Assembly: GCA_019155205.2 (NCBI GenBank)
Contig: JAHNZQ020000092.1
Location: 1,374,083 to 1,420,077 of the forward strand
Length of the DNA: 45,995 nt
Reading direction: 5' to 3'
Origin: Gracilaria vermiculophylla
Lineage: Eukaryota > Rhodophyta > Florideophyceae > Gracilariales > Gracilariaceae
How positions within the stretch are numbered: the first letter of the stretch is position 1; each line of letters opens with the position of its first letter. The position numbers and the translations under genes are program-made. A model generated the notes under the pieces. The model did not search any database. It saw only the letters and a program-made list of their open reading frames with translations, and was not told the DNA's origin. Shown here piece after piece: positions 1 through 10,543 of the stretch.

Positions 1-301
1 CCAACCGGAAAATGTAGAAGAAGACTCAAGGGTGCTTGTCTTTACTTCCCCAGAGGTGGAGCTCAACCGGCAGCTTAAATATCTAGCCGGGAGCCCGCCT
101 CGGCAGGTCGCACTACTGTGCTAATTAACTGCATAAAATATCTAAAATAAGCAATAAATTCTACCGTACCTTAAGGATACTGTAGCGCACGCGGGCGAGA
201 TTATGCACCACGTGGCCCAGCTAATAAAGTACGAACCCTCCTTGGGAATATTATACCTTAAGGCCAAACCACCGTATTTCTGTAGGAGCCACTGTACTAC
301 A
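1..301. mobile_element. LTR, right-hand portion (cut by window edge)
   Basis: This stretch aligns almost colinearly with the last ~300 bases of the 552-bp solo LTR at 7020-7571, with scattered substitutions and small indels. It ends at 301 in the same terminal ..CTACA. Beyond 301 the sequence turns abruptly into gag-coding sequence of another retroelement (minus strand), so 301/302 is an insertion junction. The left terminus and its target duplication lie outside the window. Whether this is a solo LTR or one end of a full element cannot be decided here. Confidence 0.85.
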
Positions 302-1082
302 ACGCGCCATGTGCCCAGGTTTTCGGCAGTGGGAAACACAGTCCCAGCTTTCGATAATGTTCTCGTTCTTCTTTGGTCAACTTCTTCAACTTCACATTTC
401 CAATGTTCATGGGAACTTGTCCTTGAGAAGATCCTGAGCCGCTCACCTGTCTGCCAGAACGTACTTGTTTACCCCTGCGGAAAGCCGATTTAACTCGCTC
501 AGCATCTTTCATGGGTACAGTTAAGGACTTGTACTCGTTGGTACAGAGTTCTTTCCAAATGTAGCTTTTTCATCCTCTGGTATATCAATCAAGCTGTTCT
601 TCCATATTAATATTTGGAATATCAAAAACTATTTTCAAGAAGTCCTCGTTGTACTGCTGAAAGTCCTTATACTGTTTCCACTTGCTAAGTTTATATCTGG
701 CCACCTTTTATTTATTGACAGTAGTAAACCTCTTCTTCAAGTATTCGAAGAGATCCTCGAGGGTGTTAAAATCAAGCCCATTGCGCTTCTGAGCGAGATA
801 CCACTCGTGCGCGGCGCCTGTGATGTAACTGAGAGCGATTGGGATAGCTTTTTCGTCAGAGGTGCCTTCAAGGTAATGGCGGACGTGAGTTACCCAACTG
901 TCAATATTTGACTTTCCAGAGAACGTAGGTGCCTTGTTGATCTTCGGGGCTGAGGATGAACCACTGAAGTGGGCTAAAACGGCCAACGAATTCTCCAGTG
1001 CTGATATCTTTGTCTGAGCCTTGAGCTCCAATCTTTCCATTTTTCCTCTGGTTTCGTCCAATGCGCGGGCCATATTCTGCAT
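302..1082 (-). pseudogene. Decayed Ty3/gypsy-type gag, interrupted by an LTR
   Basis: On the minus strand from 1082 the first open stretch (to 708) reads as a retrotransposon gag capsid domain. It has a short coiled-coil-like N-terminus, then APTFSGKSNIDSWVTHVRHY, KAIPIALSYITGAAHEWY and an LEDLFEYLKKRF motif, the typical order in Ty3-type gag. A stop and a frame change near 708 break it. The capsid C-terminal part continues in another frame (about 700-520) with in-frame stops. 512-302 carries the LTKEEREHYRKLGLCF run-up to a zinc knuckle, whose Cys/His pattern is lost by a frameshift just before the LTR junction. No protease, RT or integrase follows, because the LTR at 1-301 replaces it. A dead element; the domain assignment is by eye. 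Confidence 0.8.
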
Positions 1083-1180
1083 TATTTGGTTTGCGAGGAC
1101 TTGTGATGGTGTGCGTGGAATACCACAAGTAGTTGCTATGGCGCGCGAGGGTTTGAATCAAAAACCTGCAAATTGGACCC
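1083..1180. other. Upstream region of the gag relic
   Basis: Lies just upstream of the gag start on the minus strand, where the leader and primer-binding site of the element would be. No LTR terminus or primer-binding site is recognisable by eye. Confidence 0.3.
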
Positions 1181-1219
1181 AAAACCGAGGGTCAAAACCG
1201 AGGGTCAAAACCGAGGGTC
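1181..1219. repeat. Tandem repeat, 13 bp x 3
   Basis: Three perfect copies of AAAACCGAGGGTC lie head to tail (1181-1193, 1194-1206, 1207-1219). They sit upstream of the gag relic and next to the tRNA-like sequence. No function is evident. Confidence 0.9.
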
Positions 1220-1265
1220 ACACCAAATAAATTGCAGAGTTTTATATTTGTAGTTCCAAATTGGG

Positions 1266-1340
1266 GAGCGCGTCTGGCCTAGTTAATAGGCGGCTTGAGA
1301 TGCAGCCAAGAGGCCCCGAGTTCGAATCCCTTCGCTGTAA
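1266..1340 (+). repeat. tRNA-like sequence, probable head of a tRNA-derived SINE or tRNA pseudogene
   Basis: An A-box-like stretch (TGGCCTAGTTAATAGGC, about 1275-1291) is followed 45 bases later by a B box (AGTTCGAATCC, 1319-1329), the spacing of a tRNA gene. The D-arm resembles Ser/Leu tRNAs, and AGCG (1267-1270) can pair with CGCT (1333-1336). The T stem is badly mismatched and no clean anticodon arm forms, so a functional tRNA is unlikely. About 220 bp of unassigned sequence follow, which could be a SINE body. Confidence 0.5.
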
Positions 1341-1642
1341 GGTTTGGAGTGGTTAAAGTAAGGTTTCCTTAGTTTATTTGCAAGGCGCCAAGTGATTGGG
1401 AAGATGGTAAGCCCTGTACAGCAACGTCTCCCTTGGCAATGACAAGTAATATGAACGCAGCGGAAACTGGAACACAACCACAAAAGATAGCTCAAAGGGT
1501 AGAACGACCGATTCTTGGAACCTTTCGTCAAACCAACGTACGATTTTGGTATTTTATTCAAAAGTATTGCTGTTGACGACGTTTTTGTCTCGTTGACGAA
1601 GCTTGATGCTTGCGTCCACCTTTGTGATCCTGGTAGTTCCTT
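1341..1642. other. Unassigned, possible SINE body plus the 3' part of the zinc-finger reading frame
   Basis: No intact gene. The minus strand near 1560-1645 continues the zinc-finger coding sequence in a shifted frame, with YQDHKGGRKH, the second-half histidines of a C2H2 finger. The rest is unassigned. Confidence 0.4.
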
Positions 1643-2221
1643 TTAGATATTGAAAGAAACAATGCCACAAGTGTAGCACCCCGGTGTAGCCCTTTTTCTT
1701 AGAACCTTGTCACAATGTCGGGTACCCGATAGGTGCTCCGTAAGTTGTACGCGGCTATGGAATCGAATATCACAGACGTCACAGCGGGGAGTTCTAGGGT
1801 GGCGTCGGAGGGTACGCTTACGCTGGCGTTTGATGCGATCGGTGGCTACGCGTGATATGTGGATGCCTGCCGTGTCGCTGATCGGAAGTACACGACGTTT
1901 GCCACCCTTAGTAATATCAGTAGCCGTAGGAGTAGATTTGCCAGCTGTGGTTAGAGACTTGTTGACGGGGGTAGTGTCCACTGTGGGCGAAGGCTTATGG
2001 GGTGGTGACGGAGGTGGAGACAGTGTGTACTGTGGTGGTGTGCGCGGTTCCTCGGGTATCGGGTCGTTGACAACGGGGGTTACTAGGGTGTTGACTTGTA
2101 GTGGTGGCGATGACGGTGCTGATGACGGCGGTTCCGTGGATAAATCCGTGTTAGTGTAGTACGACGGCGAAGACGGCGGTTCCTGCGCTCGGGGTGTTGG
2201 GCTCACTGGAAACACGCGCAT
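1643..2221 (-). pseudogene. Proline/serine-rich protein with U1-type C2H2 zinc finger, frameshifted at its end
   Basis: A 192-residue reading frame with a long Pro/Ser/Thr-rich N-terminal half and then a basic stretch (DRIKRQRKRTLRRH). It ends with one complete matrin/U1-like finger (CDVCDIRFHSRVQLTEHLSG, then TRH). A second finger begins (CYTCG) but the frame ends. Its matching histidines (YQDHKGGRKH) lie just beyond in another frame, so a small indel near 1640-1655 has broken the second finger. It sits among transposon debris and may be a retroelement nucleic-acid-binding ORF, or a decayed or misassembled host gene. I do not recognise a specific family. Confidence 0.5.
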
Positions 2222-5168
2222 ACACGGTCAGAAATCAACAGTCAGTATCGAGCCGGATTTCTGTGGCTCATCCAAACCTAGGGAATTTTGTGTAACAAAA
2301 TCCACCAGGGCTGGACGGTCACCAGTTTCAGGTGAGTGCAATATTTACTTGCGATGCTACCAATGTTAGAACACTAGGTCAATGGTTGAGAACGTAAACG
2401 TTGATGAACAGCCGAGGAGAAGTCGGCGGGTCTACCAGGTTTTATATAGAAAAGCAGACCTTCGAAAACGAGGCCACAGGAAATGATTTGTACGGTACCC
2501 CCTTTAGATGCACTAGCTATGAAACATCTTATTGCCAGCTATGAAAAGTCGAAACGAATGTCCTTCATGGGACAGTTGTCCTTCGCAAGATGCTTCTACA
2601 ACATTCCGTCGTGGACACAATTCGGATGCTTACATTGACAACAAGAGGGGCAATAGGTTCCTGTAAGGCTCATGACTTCAAACATAGCATGATGACATGT
2701 ATTGTCAAACGTGGTTGTAAAGCCTGTCTAGGGCAAACAACGCATTGAACCAAACTTGAATTTCACAAGGAATGCATCTAGGCTACGTAAACCATATAAT
2801 AAGAAGTCTATTACTCATGAGTCATATAATAAAAGCATAAAATAATGTAAATCCTTTACGAAGGCTTTTTAGAAGAGCACTCTGGTATGCTGCAAGGATC
2901 TCGAACCTGAGTAGTGAGACGTGCGAGAGACCTTTGCAAAACGTTACTATGTAACGAGCACACAGGTAGCAAACGACGATTCGTAATTAATGTTTCACAC
3001 AGAATCGGCAACATTTTGCATTTGTCTGCCATCTCAAGATAACATCTTGTCTTATTATCAGAAATACGTTTGCCGAGCAACCAAAGTCAAGACAAGCGTG
3101 CGACTCTTGAAGCAGCAGCCCTTCCATTTTTACACATGTAACAAGCGAAATGTAGCTGCGGAGACCGAATTGATAGATTAAATGCAGGGTCATTCTTGCG
3201 TCTCATCTTTAACCAGCTCGCGGCAGCGGCTCTAGACGGTGCCTTTTTCTTGAAAGACGTTGTTCGTATTCCACATATCTTCCGCCGTAACGTACGGAAT
3301 TGAGAACAAACCAGAACAGACTCATTACTACCAACGCTATGAAACGGATTTGTAGCTCCTGTTTTGGACTTAGAACAATCAATGAGGTCCACTTTTTTCC
3401 ATCGTTGTATCACAGCCTCAGAACATTTCTTGAATTAGGTTGGTTTGTCGTCTGATGGCACCGCAAGACACACAGAAAAAAACCACGAGTTATGCAATGT
3501 TCGCGTATGAAATGAGTCTCGCCAGGTGTATCCGTCAGCAATGCGACGAAAGGAATACACATTCACGTTCCAACTTATTTCGGAATGCAGATGCAGTGGT
3601 ACATATTCTCCAAAGTGGAAGAGTAGCAAGACTTTTCAACGATATGTCAGAGTCGCTTCTCTTCTTTGACGGAGATCGCCCCAATGGTTGTCGGAGATGC
3701 ACCTCCGAATAAAAAGGCAGAAATGGCCCGACACTTGGCAGGATTTAATTGAATTTTGAAGAATGTAAAATCGGGTTTTAGGTACCTGCTGAGGGACCGA
3801 AAAAGCAACAACACTGGATAGTCTGAGTCAATGTTGTTAGGTTTTTATGCTTCGGATCCGAACGATTGCGGAGCAAAAGAAAATGGAATAGACAAGCTGT
3901 AAAATTCTCAATTTAATATTCCAATATCAGAAAAGATCTCAGTGTAACACGATCCGGAAGAATTCATAGCGCAACTAAAACAAACAAAAAACAGAGGGGA
4001 CTGCTGCCCGAAAGACGATAAAAGAATCGAAAATATGAGATAGGAACAGCTTGCAGAAGTCACGGTAGGACAATGGTGTGCAGCACATACTTCACCGCTA
4101 AACGTAGTCGCTCATCACATGAACCGGAATGTATTACGCTGCGACGGCGCATTAGCTTTGAAAAAAAAAGGCAGCCATATGATGATGCGCTGTTTCAAAA
4201 CTATTGGAGGTCAGAGGGGCAAGGGAAAGTTGGAGGGATATTAAGAATGTTCGCCAGCTCTGGCTTGGATTTACTTGGAGGTGCCTCGACCACGACTTAT
4301 ATAGTGGTTCAGTCGCACCGACTAGGTTGCATCAAAAATTACAATACAAAGGCGAGACACTCAATACTACCAATCATATTGTAACATGACATAAATGTAC
4401 TAGCCACAATTCAATAGTGCTTACAACAGCAAGGCACAACAAGGCATGACAGTTCCGTACACTCACGAGACCATGACAATGCACAATTTCACTCAACCAC
4501 CTTACACTCTCTGTATTCCGCCACCACTCGTGTCCATACAGCAATGTGTGTGTATAGTTACCATGACGAGGCACATTACACTAAACCATATCCGGTGTAC
4601 ATTAAGCTGAGTTTGCAATGTGTACACCTGGAAACGATATGGTAGTGAACAACGTGCCGAGTAGCACACCTGCACACGTGTATCAGACAGAGTCAACATT
4701 CAACGCAGCCCATGTTCCCCAGAACATTTAGTTGTCAGTGACAGCACAGGCACTTCATCCAACAAAAGCAAAATGTGAGCCGTCGACAAATTCTTCGCAA
4801 TCATCTGGGTAGCAGTTGCAAATTTATAGAAAAAGTCATTGCGCAAGCCCCTTAAAGGATTCTGAACATTTTAAAGGAAAGAAAATATCTTGAGGATAGA
4901 ATATGGGTGTGCTAGGAATTAGAATACAACGTCCCTGTAAAAGAAGAAGGGAGAGTGCCATTCTAAACGCCATGAGTGGCAGCGCCCAACATCCATGGTC
5001 AAGACATCTAATTGGTTTCATTCGGACAAACTAAAGAGCAGATTTATACTTCTTCTTTAGAACTATCTATTGCTTCTGATTTCGAAGCGGTAGTAGACCT
5101 ATCTGATTACAGGTATTTCTCTATCTTCAAGAAAGCAAAAAACTTTGACGGCCATTTTTTAATCATTT
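2222..5168. other. Long gene-poor stretch between transposon relics
   Basis: Only short random-looking reading frames on both strands. No recognised domain, RNA gene or transposon terminus. The 3' untranslated end of the LINE (minus strand, downstream of 5169) must lie in the right part, but its end is not visible as a poly-A tract. Confidence 0.4.
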
Positions 5169-5753
5169 CTATAGCGATTTGTCTTCTTTATCTCTGGCGG
5201 CGTGGACTCCATTGCGAAGGGGTCCGTTAGTCCACAGAATCCGGAACAAAACGTGATCTACGTCTTTCTCGGTTGCGGTGCCACAATGGCAACGAACTAC
5301 TTTCTTATCAAGATATGAACTCACTGGATGAATGAGAGGGACATGCTTCGTCGCGAACCTGGCGAGCGTTACTTCTGCTGTTTTTACCCCTCTTGCCTCG
5401 TATTTCGCTTGAATTCTCAAGACACTTTTGGTATTGTTCTTCCTTTCTAGCTGCGCTGTGATGTCCTCAAAATCCCCCAGCACGGCCAGTTGCTGTTCCA
5501 GTGGTATATTCAGTCCAGACTTTGTCGGTCTGTCGGTGCAATCTTTTTGCGCCGTACCGCAGTGGCTCGGAACCCAGATAACAAAAACCACGCATGGTTT
5601 GCCTAATGCGTGAAGCTTTGAAGCTAAACGCTGCAATCTGGTGCATGGAGAACGAAGATTCCCTTGAAGTCCTTCGGTGACTTCGTACGAGTCCCTGAAG
5701 ATTCTTAAGACCTTCTCGATTTCCCCACAGATTTTGTATAAGTCTGTATCCAT
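5169..5753 (-). pseudogene. LINE RNase H domain and C-terminal Cys/His tail
   Basis: An open stretch of 194 codons. RNase H hallmarks are visible: IFRDSYEV (Asp at about codon 21), VVFVIWVPSHCGTAQ (codons 55-69, catalytic-region His in WVPSH) and DCTDRPTKSG. A C-terminal C-x-C ... DHVLF block (codons ~155-170) resembles the Cys/His tail after RNase H in I/Jockey-clade elements. The N-terminal part with the first catalytic Asp lies upstream in another frame. In an active element this domain degrades the RNA strand during target-primed reverse transcription; here it is a relic. Confidence 0.8.
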
Positions 5754-6290
5754 TGCCTAAATCTCTACTGTGTAGGAGCAGACATTGAAGCCGGCAGGCA
5801 ACGTTTCTCTTTCCGTTATCATTGACTCTTTTCGCTATATTTCATACGCTCTTGGTCCAGCTTTTCTCTGTGGAAGAAAGTATACTTCTAAACAATGTCT
5901 GTCTGAATCATTAGCAGAGGTTTCCTTCTCTATATTGTACGCCATTTTATAACTGTTGTGGTATTGAACGCACATGGTCAGTTCAGTTTCCTGCCTCTTA
6001 CAAAATTCTACAACGCATGGGTCGTGTGAAGCTGCGCTCCAAATTTAGTTTACAGTATTTGCGAACCATCCATCGTCCAAACACAGAGCTACTTTCGTCG
6101 ACTAATCAACCGCGTCTCCTTAATACTTTCGAATAGAAAAGCCGCACCAGATTTTCCAGTCTCTCTTAAGTAAGCTTTGGATCATCAAGCGTGTTGTTGA
6201 GGCTTGTTCTTCGGATGGGTCATCTTTACTGCACGGTGCGCATTCTAACGTTATGTTCGTTAGGGCTAGAAGCCCAACCTCTTTCGGTAG

Positions 6291-7014
6291 TCACTCTCGG
6301 TGTTGAAGTTGCAGGATGTCTTTCTGTGCTAGATATGTCCCAGCATCGCGTTTAAATGTGGAACTGCGTTTGCGAAAGCTTCGTTGTACTAGGCAAAATA
6401 GCTCTGTCTTTAGCAGAGAAGTGTTGTCCTGTCGCACCATTTTCTCGTAAAGTACCGCCACTGTCGTCTTGGCCATATTCTCCACTTTACAAAGCTAAAC
6501 GAATTCCCGAAATCTAGGTACAGGTGTTGATTGTACGCATCTGGTTTGAATGCGTACCGCCTCACTCTGTTGGGTTTCGATTACATCGACTCCGGACCTG
6601 ATTTCGTTTTGTATAACGGATCCTGCTGTATATGATGCACGTGGTTCTACAAACCCCTTTCGCACAGTGTCCATCGTGTGCGGATCTGCGCCCCACGAGC
6701 GGCATGGTAAGCAGCGCATGAGATTGTTACCTGTCTTATATCTTGCGGCATTGAGGTCAACATGTGATTTGAAATTTAGTCGGGAGTCCAGGAGGACCCA
6801 TGGAACCCGTCCTTATTCCCTCGGTAGAACGGTATCGCCGCCAAATTGCACAGCATATCTTTCCGTCTCGGCGTGCCACGAGCTTAGGGTGAAGGGAACT
6901 AGTACCGTTTTTGGTGGGTTCACTAGTACGTTATTCTGTGCACATTAGAATTCGAAAGCGGTGAGTGCGTCCCGGAGGCTGCTTTGACATTCCTCTGGAC
7001 TTCCTGCAGTTGTC
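6291..7014 (-). pseudogene. LINE post-FADD reverse transcriptase and thumb/linker fragments
   Basis: On the minus strand TTVWTTAGSPEECQSSLRDA (just below 7020) is the direct continuation of the FADDITV motif found beyond the solo LTR. 6495-6719 contains RASYTAGSVIQ and VIETQQSEAVRIQTRCVQST, which match the conserved post-RT pattern (LxYG...LExxQxxAxRxxxG/S). 6291-6485 continues as uncharacterised linker. Frame changes separate the pieces. Confidence 0.7.
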
Positions 7015-7019
7015 CACAC

Positions 7020-7571
7020 TGTGGTACTGTCAGTCCGCCTCTCGAGGTAGTAAAGCACAACGTCCGTTAGGAGTTTTTGTTGACTCCAAAGGTGCGTATT
7101 CCTTAAGGTGGTCTCCGGTATCCGCTGTCGCGAGCAGGGGGAATTCTTAAAGGAGATCCGCAAACACCAAGTGGAGGGGGAGGTTCACTGGGCGGACAAT
7201 GCTCCTACAGGCGCTGCTATGATGCAACCTGGGGATCGGCGGCTTAGAAACCTGAGTTGATCGACAAGAGACTCCAACCGGAAAAGTAGATGAAGACTCA
7301 AGGGTGCTTGTCTTTACTTCCCCAGAGGTAGAACTCACCCGGCAGATTAAGTATCAAGCCGGGAGCCGTCCTCGGCAGGTCTCGCTACTGTACTAATTAC
7401 CTGCATAGATTAACTAAAAAAAAATTAATTCTACCGTCCCTCAAGGATACTGTAGCGCACGCGGGCGGGATTATGCACCACGTGGCCCAGCTTTTAAAAT
7501 GCGAGCCCTCCTTAGGAATATTATACCATAAGGCCAAACCATCCCATTTCCTTAGGAGCCAATGTCCTACA
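7020..7571. mobile_element. Solo LTR, 552 bp, with 5-bp target duplication
   Basis: The element starts TGTGGTACTG (7020) and ends ..GTCCTACA (7571), the TG..CA termini of an LTR. It is flanked by CACAC at 7015-7019 and again at 7572-7576. Deleting it plus one CACAC joins the LINE reading frame perfectly: GAT ATC ACC GTG | TGG ACA ACT on the minus strand gives FADDITVWTT. No internal retroviral-type coding sequence is present, so it is a solo LTR left by LTR-LTR recombination. Partial copies occur at 1-301 and 45818-45995. Confidence 0.93.
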
Positions 7572-8432
7572 CACACGGTGATATCGTCTGCAAAGAGGTT
7601 GAACTTCACGTTCTGAACGGTCTGCGTGATTATGAAGGCCGAATGCACTAGAAAAGCTATCCGTAAGGCCAGGGACAGTATACCACCTTGGAAAAGACCC
7701 TGATGTACCAGCGCTTTCCCACAAGGCGCCATGTTCCATCTGCATTTCCACATCCTGTCCAATTTAAAGGATCGCAGCTACCTCCAAAGATGTGCAAGAC
7801 ACTTCAAGGGTTTCAGTTTCACAAACAACAGATGATGTGAGACACGGTCTTAAGCTTTAAAGAAATCGCAGAAGGCTGCTAAAGACAGCTTTAGTTGATT
7901 CCAACCATTTGCGATGCCTTTCGTCATGGCTACCACATGTTTTTTTGTATTTGTGTTCATGCAAAACCCGGCTTGCTGGGGTGGGAGTTTAGGATCAAGC
8001 AATCGCATTAATACCTTATTCATTAACCCCTCGGCGGCTCAGGCTATAAGTGATGTTAGAGGGATAGGCCTGAACTTTCCTCATGCTCCCGGCTTTGGGA
8101 TGAGAACTACCGTGGCAGTTTCCCAGCTGCTCGGCGTGATGCACTCTCTGTGCGTCCTGTTGATGAGATGGAGAAGGCGGGACAGTGCTGTTTCGGGAAG
8201 TCGCCGTAAGGAACGTTATTTCCACTCCGTCAGGGCCAGACACACGTCTCTCGGTCATGTCATCGAGCATGTTTTTGATTTGTGTCATTTCGGAGACGAC
8301 CGGTATCTCTCTCCTTGCTCCTTCCCTGTTAGCGTCCAGGGCTCGTTGGTATCGACTGCGGCGAACGTGGTGTTTTCCGAATGTCCTGGCCTTTCCAATT
8401 TCTGTACGGAGAAACCATCTAGCCCGCCTCAT
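7572..8432 (-). pseudogene. LINE reverse transcriptase, palm region
   Basis: On the minus strand SGPDGVEITFL (about 8240-8205) matches the RT block GPDGI. The IPKPG-AYRPIS block appears frameshifted near 8120-8040. QGLFQGGILSLALRI (about 7700-7655) matches the QGxxxSP block. LFADDITV (about 7597-7574) is the catalytic F/YxDD box. At least one frame change and truncations between 8016 and 7762 make it non-functional. The solo LTR lies directly after the FADD codons. Confidence 0.85.
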
Positions 8433-9202
8433 GTCTGGCTATGCTACGCCGCATGTTGATATCGATTGTGTGCGGCTAGTGTCCATGGCATTTATTATCT
8501 TCCATAGCTTGTAGTCGTCAGAGTGTGGCCACAGCTCGAAAACGAACTCTCTCCAGCTCTCTAGTTTTAGTCTATCTATTATCTTTGCCGTCTCTCGTCT
8601 TGTGTTCTGCACGTTTGCTGCAGCCTCCTTTCATTCATTCAAGCGCCACTGTGCCCAGGAAAGTTTTCGAGCTTGGACTGCTACAGACGCCTCATTGCAC
8701 CACCACGGTATGCGGCGGCTCATCCTACCCTTTGAAAGTGCCTTCTCTGTCGCTGCTGTTATAACATTCAGAAACACCTCGTTCTCCTCTTCCACTCCCC
8801 ATTGGTCGTCGCTTGGATTGAGATAGAGCTCTTCTTTAACAGACATCTGATATGATTCCCAATCCCCCTTCTGCTGGCTCCAGCGAGCAATTTTATTTTC
8901 TTAAAAGGGGGATTGTCAATTCTAATGGTAATCGGGTGGTGATCTGAAAGTAGTGTTTCCATCCGCTCCCAAGTAACGTATGGGAGCCATTGTGTTGGTG
9001 CAACCGTAATGTCAATGGCGCTTTGTGTTCCATGAGCTGGATCAATGAGTATCGGTACACCCATTTCATTCATCACATGACGTCCAGTTTTATCCGTATA
9101 GGAATACATATGCAATGCCGATAGCTCCACTCTTTGAGGGTAAAAGGACCCGCAGACATTGCAGTCTGCACGGACGATGTGTTCTGGAGATAAACCCTAT
9201 TA
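8433..9202 (-). pseudogene. LINE endonuclease C-terminus and EN-RT linker
   Basis: On the minus strand a degraded GDFN-like block (RADCNV, near 9165) is followed by HMYSYTDKTGRHVMNEMG, SAIDITVAP and LLSDHHPITIRI. The last contains the SDH signature of AP-endonuclease-type LINE nucleases (about 8950-8920). 8631-8846 then carries the PWWCNEASVAVQARKLSW linker typical between endonuclease and RT. The block is cut at 9202 by a Tc1/mariner element. Confidence 0.8.
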
Positions 9203-10490
9203 CATTGCGTTTCAAAGGTATAGGAGAGTGCAAATGCGCGCCAAAATAATGATTTTTGCCTACTGTGGCCACCCCTCTTCGTTCAAAACCCTCAAAAACG
9301 CGTTTAAAAAAAATAGGACATTTTGAACTCGCGCATGATTATTTCCATAAAACGTTCTTTTCTTTCCTCAAAAAAACATGAGATCTTTTAAATTAAAAGC
9401 TTCTAACACAATACTTCAAACAATGTCTACGATCTAGGCCGTTGTTCTCATTTTTATAGCATTTTTTTTAATATATACTGTAATAGAAACAAAGGTTTAT
9501 TGTTAGCTTAATAATGCTCAGTTGCAAAACTCAGCTAAACGTTTCGCAAGAATATTATCCTGAGAATGTAATTTATACTAGAAAACCCATAAAAAAAAGA
9601 TAGGTTTACAAAAAATGAATACAATGGTAATGAAAAACGACTCAAAAAACTTTCGGTTTATAAAACTGAATAAAGTTTCCTTTTGGAAGCTGCACTTACT
9701 CATTGCACAGTGTGAAATGTGGTGCCACAGTGTGAAATGAGCACTGAAAGGAAACAGAGCTGTGAAAAGAAATAATTTGAAATTGAGTAAAAACTTGATT
9801 AAGATGAAAAACAGTGTTTCAAATATTGCTATAATAAGCAAAAAAAACAAACATAATATGAACATAGAGAAGTTCTATTAAAGCTTACGTTATACTATGC
9901 ACTAAATTCATGATGAAATCGACTACATAAAAAGCCTTTTCAGTCAGCATTTTACACTCAAAAAGGCTTACAAATGCTTTCACAAAACGTCTTTTGAATT
10001 TTTAAGTATCTTATCAGAAATATGAACTGGTTTTTCACCAGGATGGTGCTACCCTTTAGTAGTCTATAGCAATAAAAAACGTTTTTCGTTTACTATGAAG
10101 TAATGCCACGCATCTTTTTATGTGCTAAGTTCACTTAAACTCTTTTGAAAATAAATAAAATGAAATCGTTAAAATGATGTATGGCCATTTTAAGCCATTG
10201 TGAAGAGGTTCTGATTAAAGCAAACGTGTTGTAAATAGCGCGAAAACTGAATATTATAAGCATGGAATGTCAGAGAAACGCGATACAAAAGCGTTGAAAT
10301 AGTATATAGTGTACAAAAGCGAAAAGCAACTACTGAAGAAGGCAAAATAAAGTTTGAAAGTGAATTTCCTGTGAGTATGAAACAGTTTATTAACTTGAAG
10401 TTTATCAAAACTGGTTTTGGTAACACTGCAGTACTAAAAGCGATGATTTGCATCAAAATGCCAGGTGTCCTATACTTTTGAAACAGGCTC
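9203..10490 (+). mobile_element. Tc1/mariner relic A (1288 bp), heavily decayed
   Basis: Left end TA|CATTGCGTTTCAAAGGTATA and right end CTATACTTTTGAAACAGGCTC|TA (right TA at 10491-10492) match the terminal inverted repeats of copy C at 11852-13130. The subterminal GTGCGCCAAAA-like box is also shared. Length is nearly identical to copies B and C. The transposase frame is destroyed, but FFHQDGAT (about 10030) still shows the FFQQDxAP block with the second catalytic Asp, giving plus orientation. Unusually AT-rich. It lies in the LINE endonuclease region. Confidence 0.75.
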
Positions 10491-10543
10491 TACCAATAAC
10501 TGTGCCCTAATAAAGAAGCAATGTATAGGTTTTGCAATAGATT
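10491..10543 (-). pseudogene. 53-bp LINE endonuclease remnant between two Tc1 elements
   Basis: Sequence between copies A and B. On the minus strand it reads QNLYIASLLGHSYW, which leads into GLSPEHIVRADCN on the far side of copy A. This fits the run-up to the endonuclease GDFN block, so it is a sliver of the host LINE. Confidence 0.6.

Noticed and set aside
1..301. Initial reading of this segment as a 5'-truncated LINE copy, because it matches 7274-7571 within the LINE
   Set aside because: The matching segment is the solo LTR inserted in the LINE, shown by its TG..CA ends, CACAC duplication and restoration of the FADDITVWTT frame when removed.
1707..2159. 150-codon plus-strand frame opposite the zinc-finger reading frame
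   Set aside because: A shadow of the Pro-rich coding strand; it has no domain.
2880..2910. Possible tRNA B box (GGTTCGAGATCC on the minus strand)
   Set aside because: No matching A box and no foldable arms around it.
9578..9865. 95-codon hydrophobic minus-strand frame resembling a membrane protein
   Set aside because: It lies inside the AT-rich Tc1 relic A on the opposite strand to its transposase. Phe/Leu/Ile richness is expected from A/T-rich sequence.
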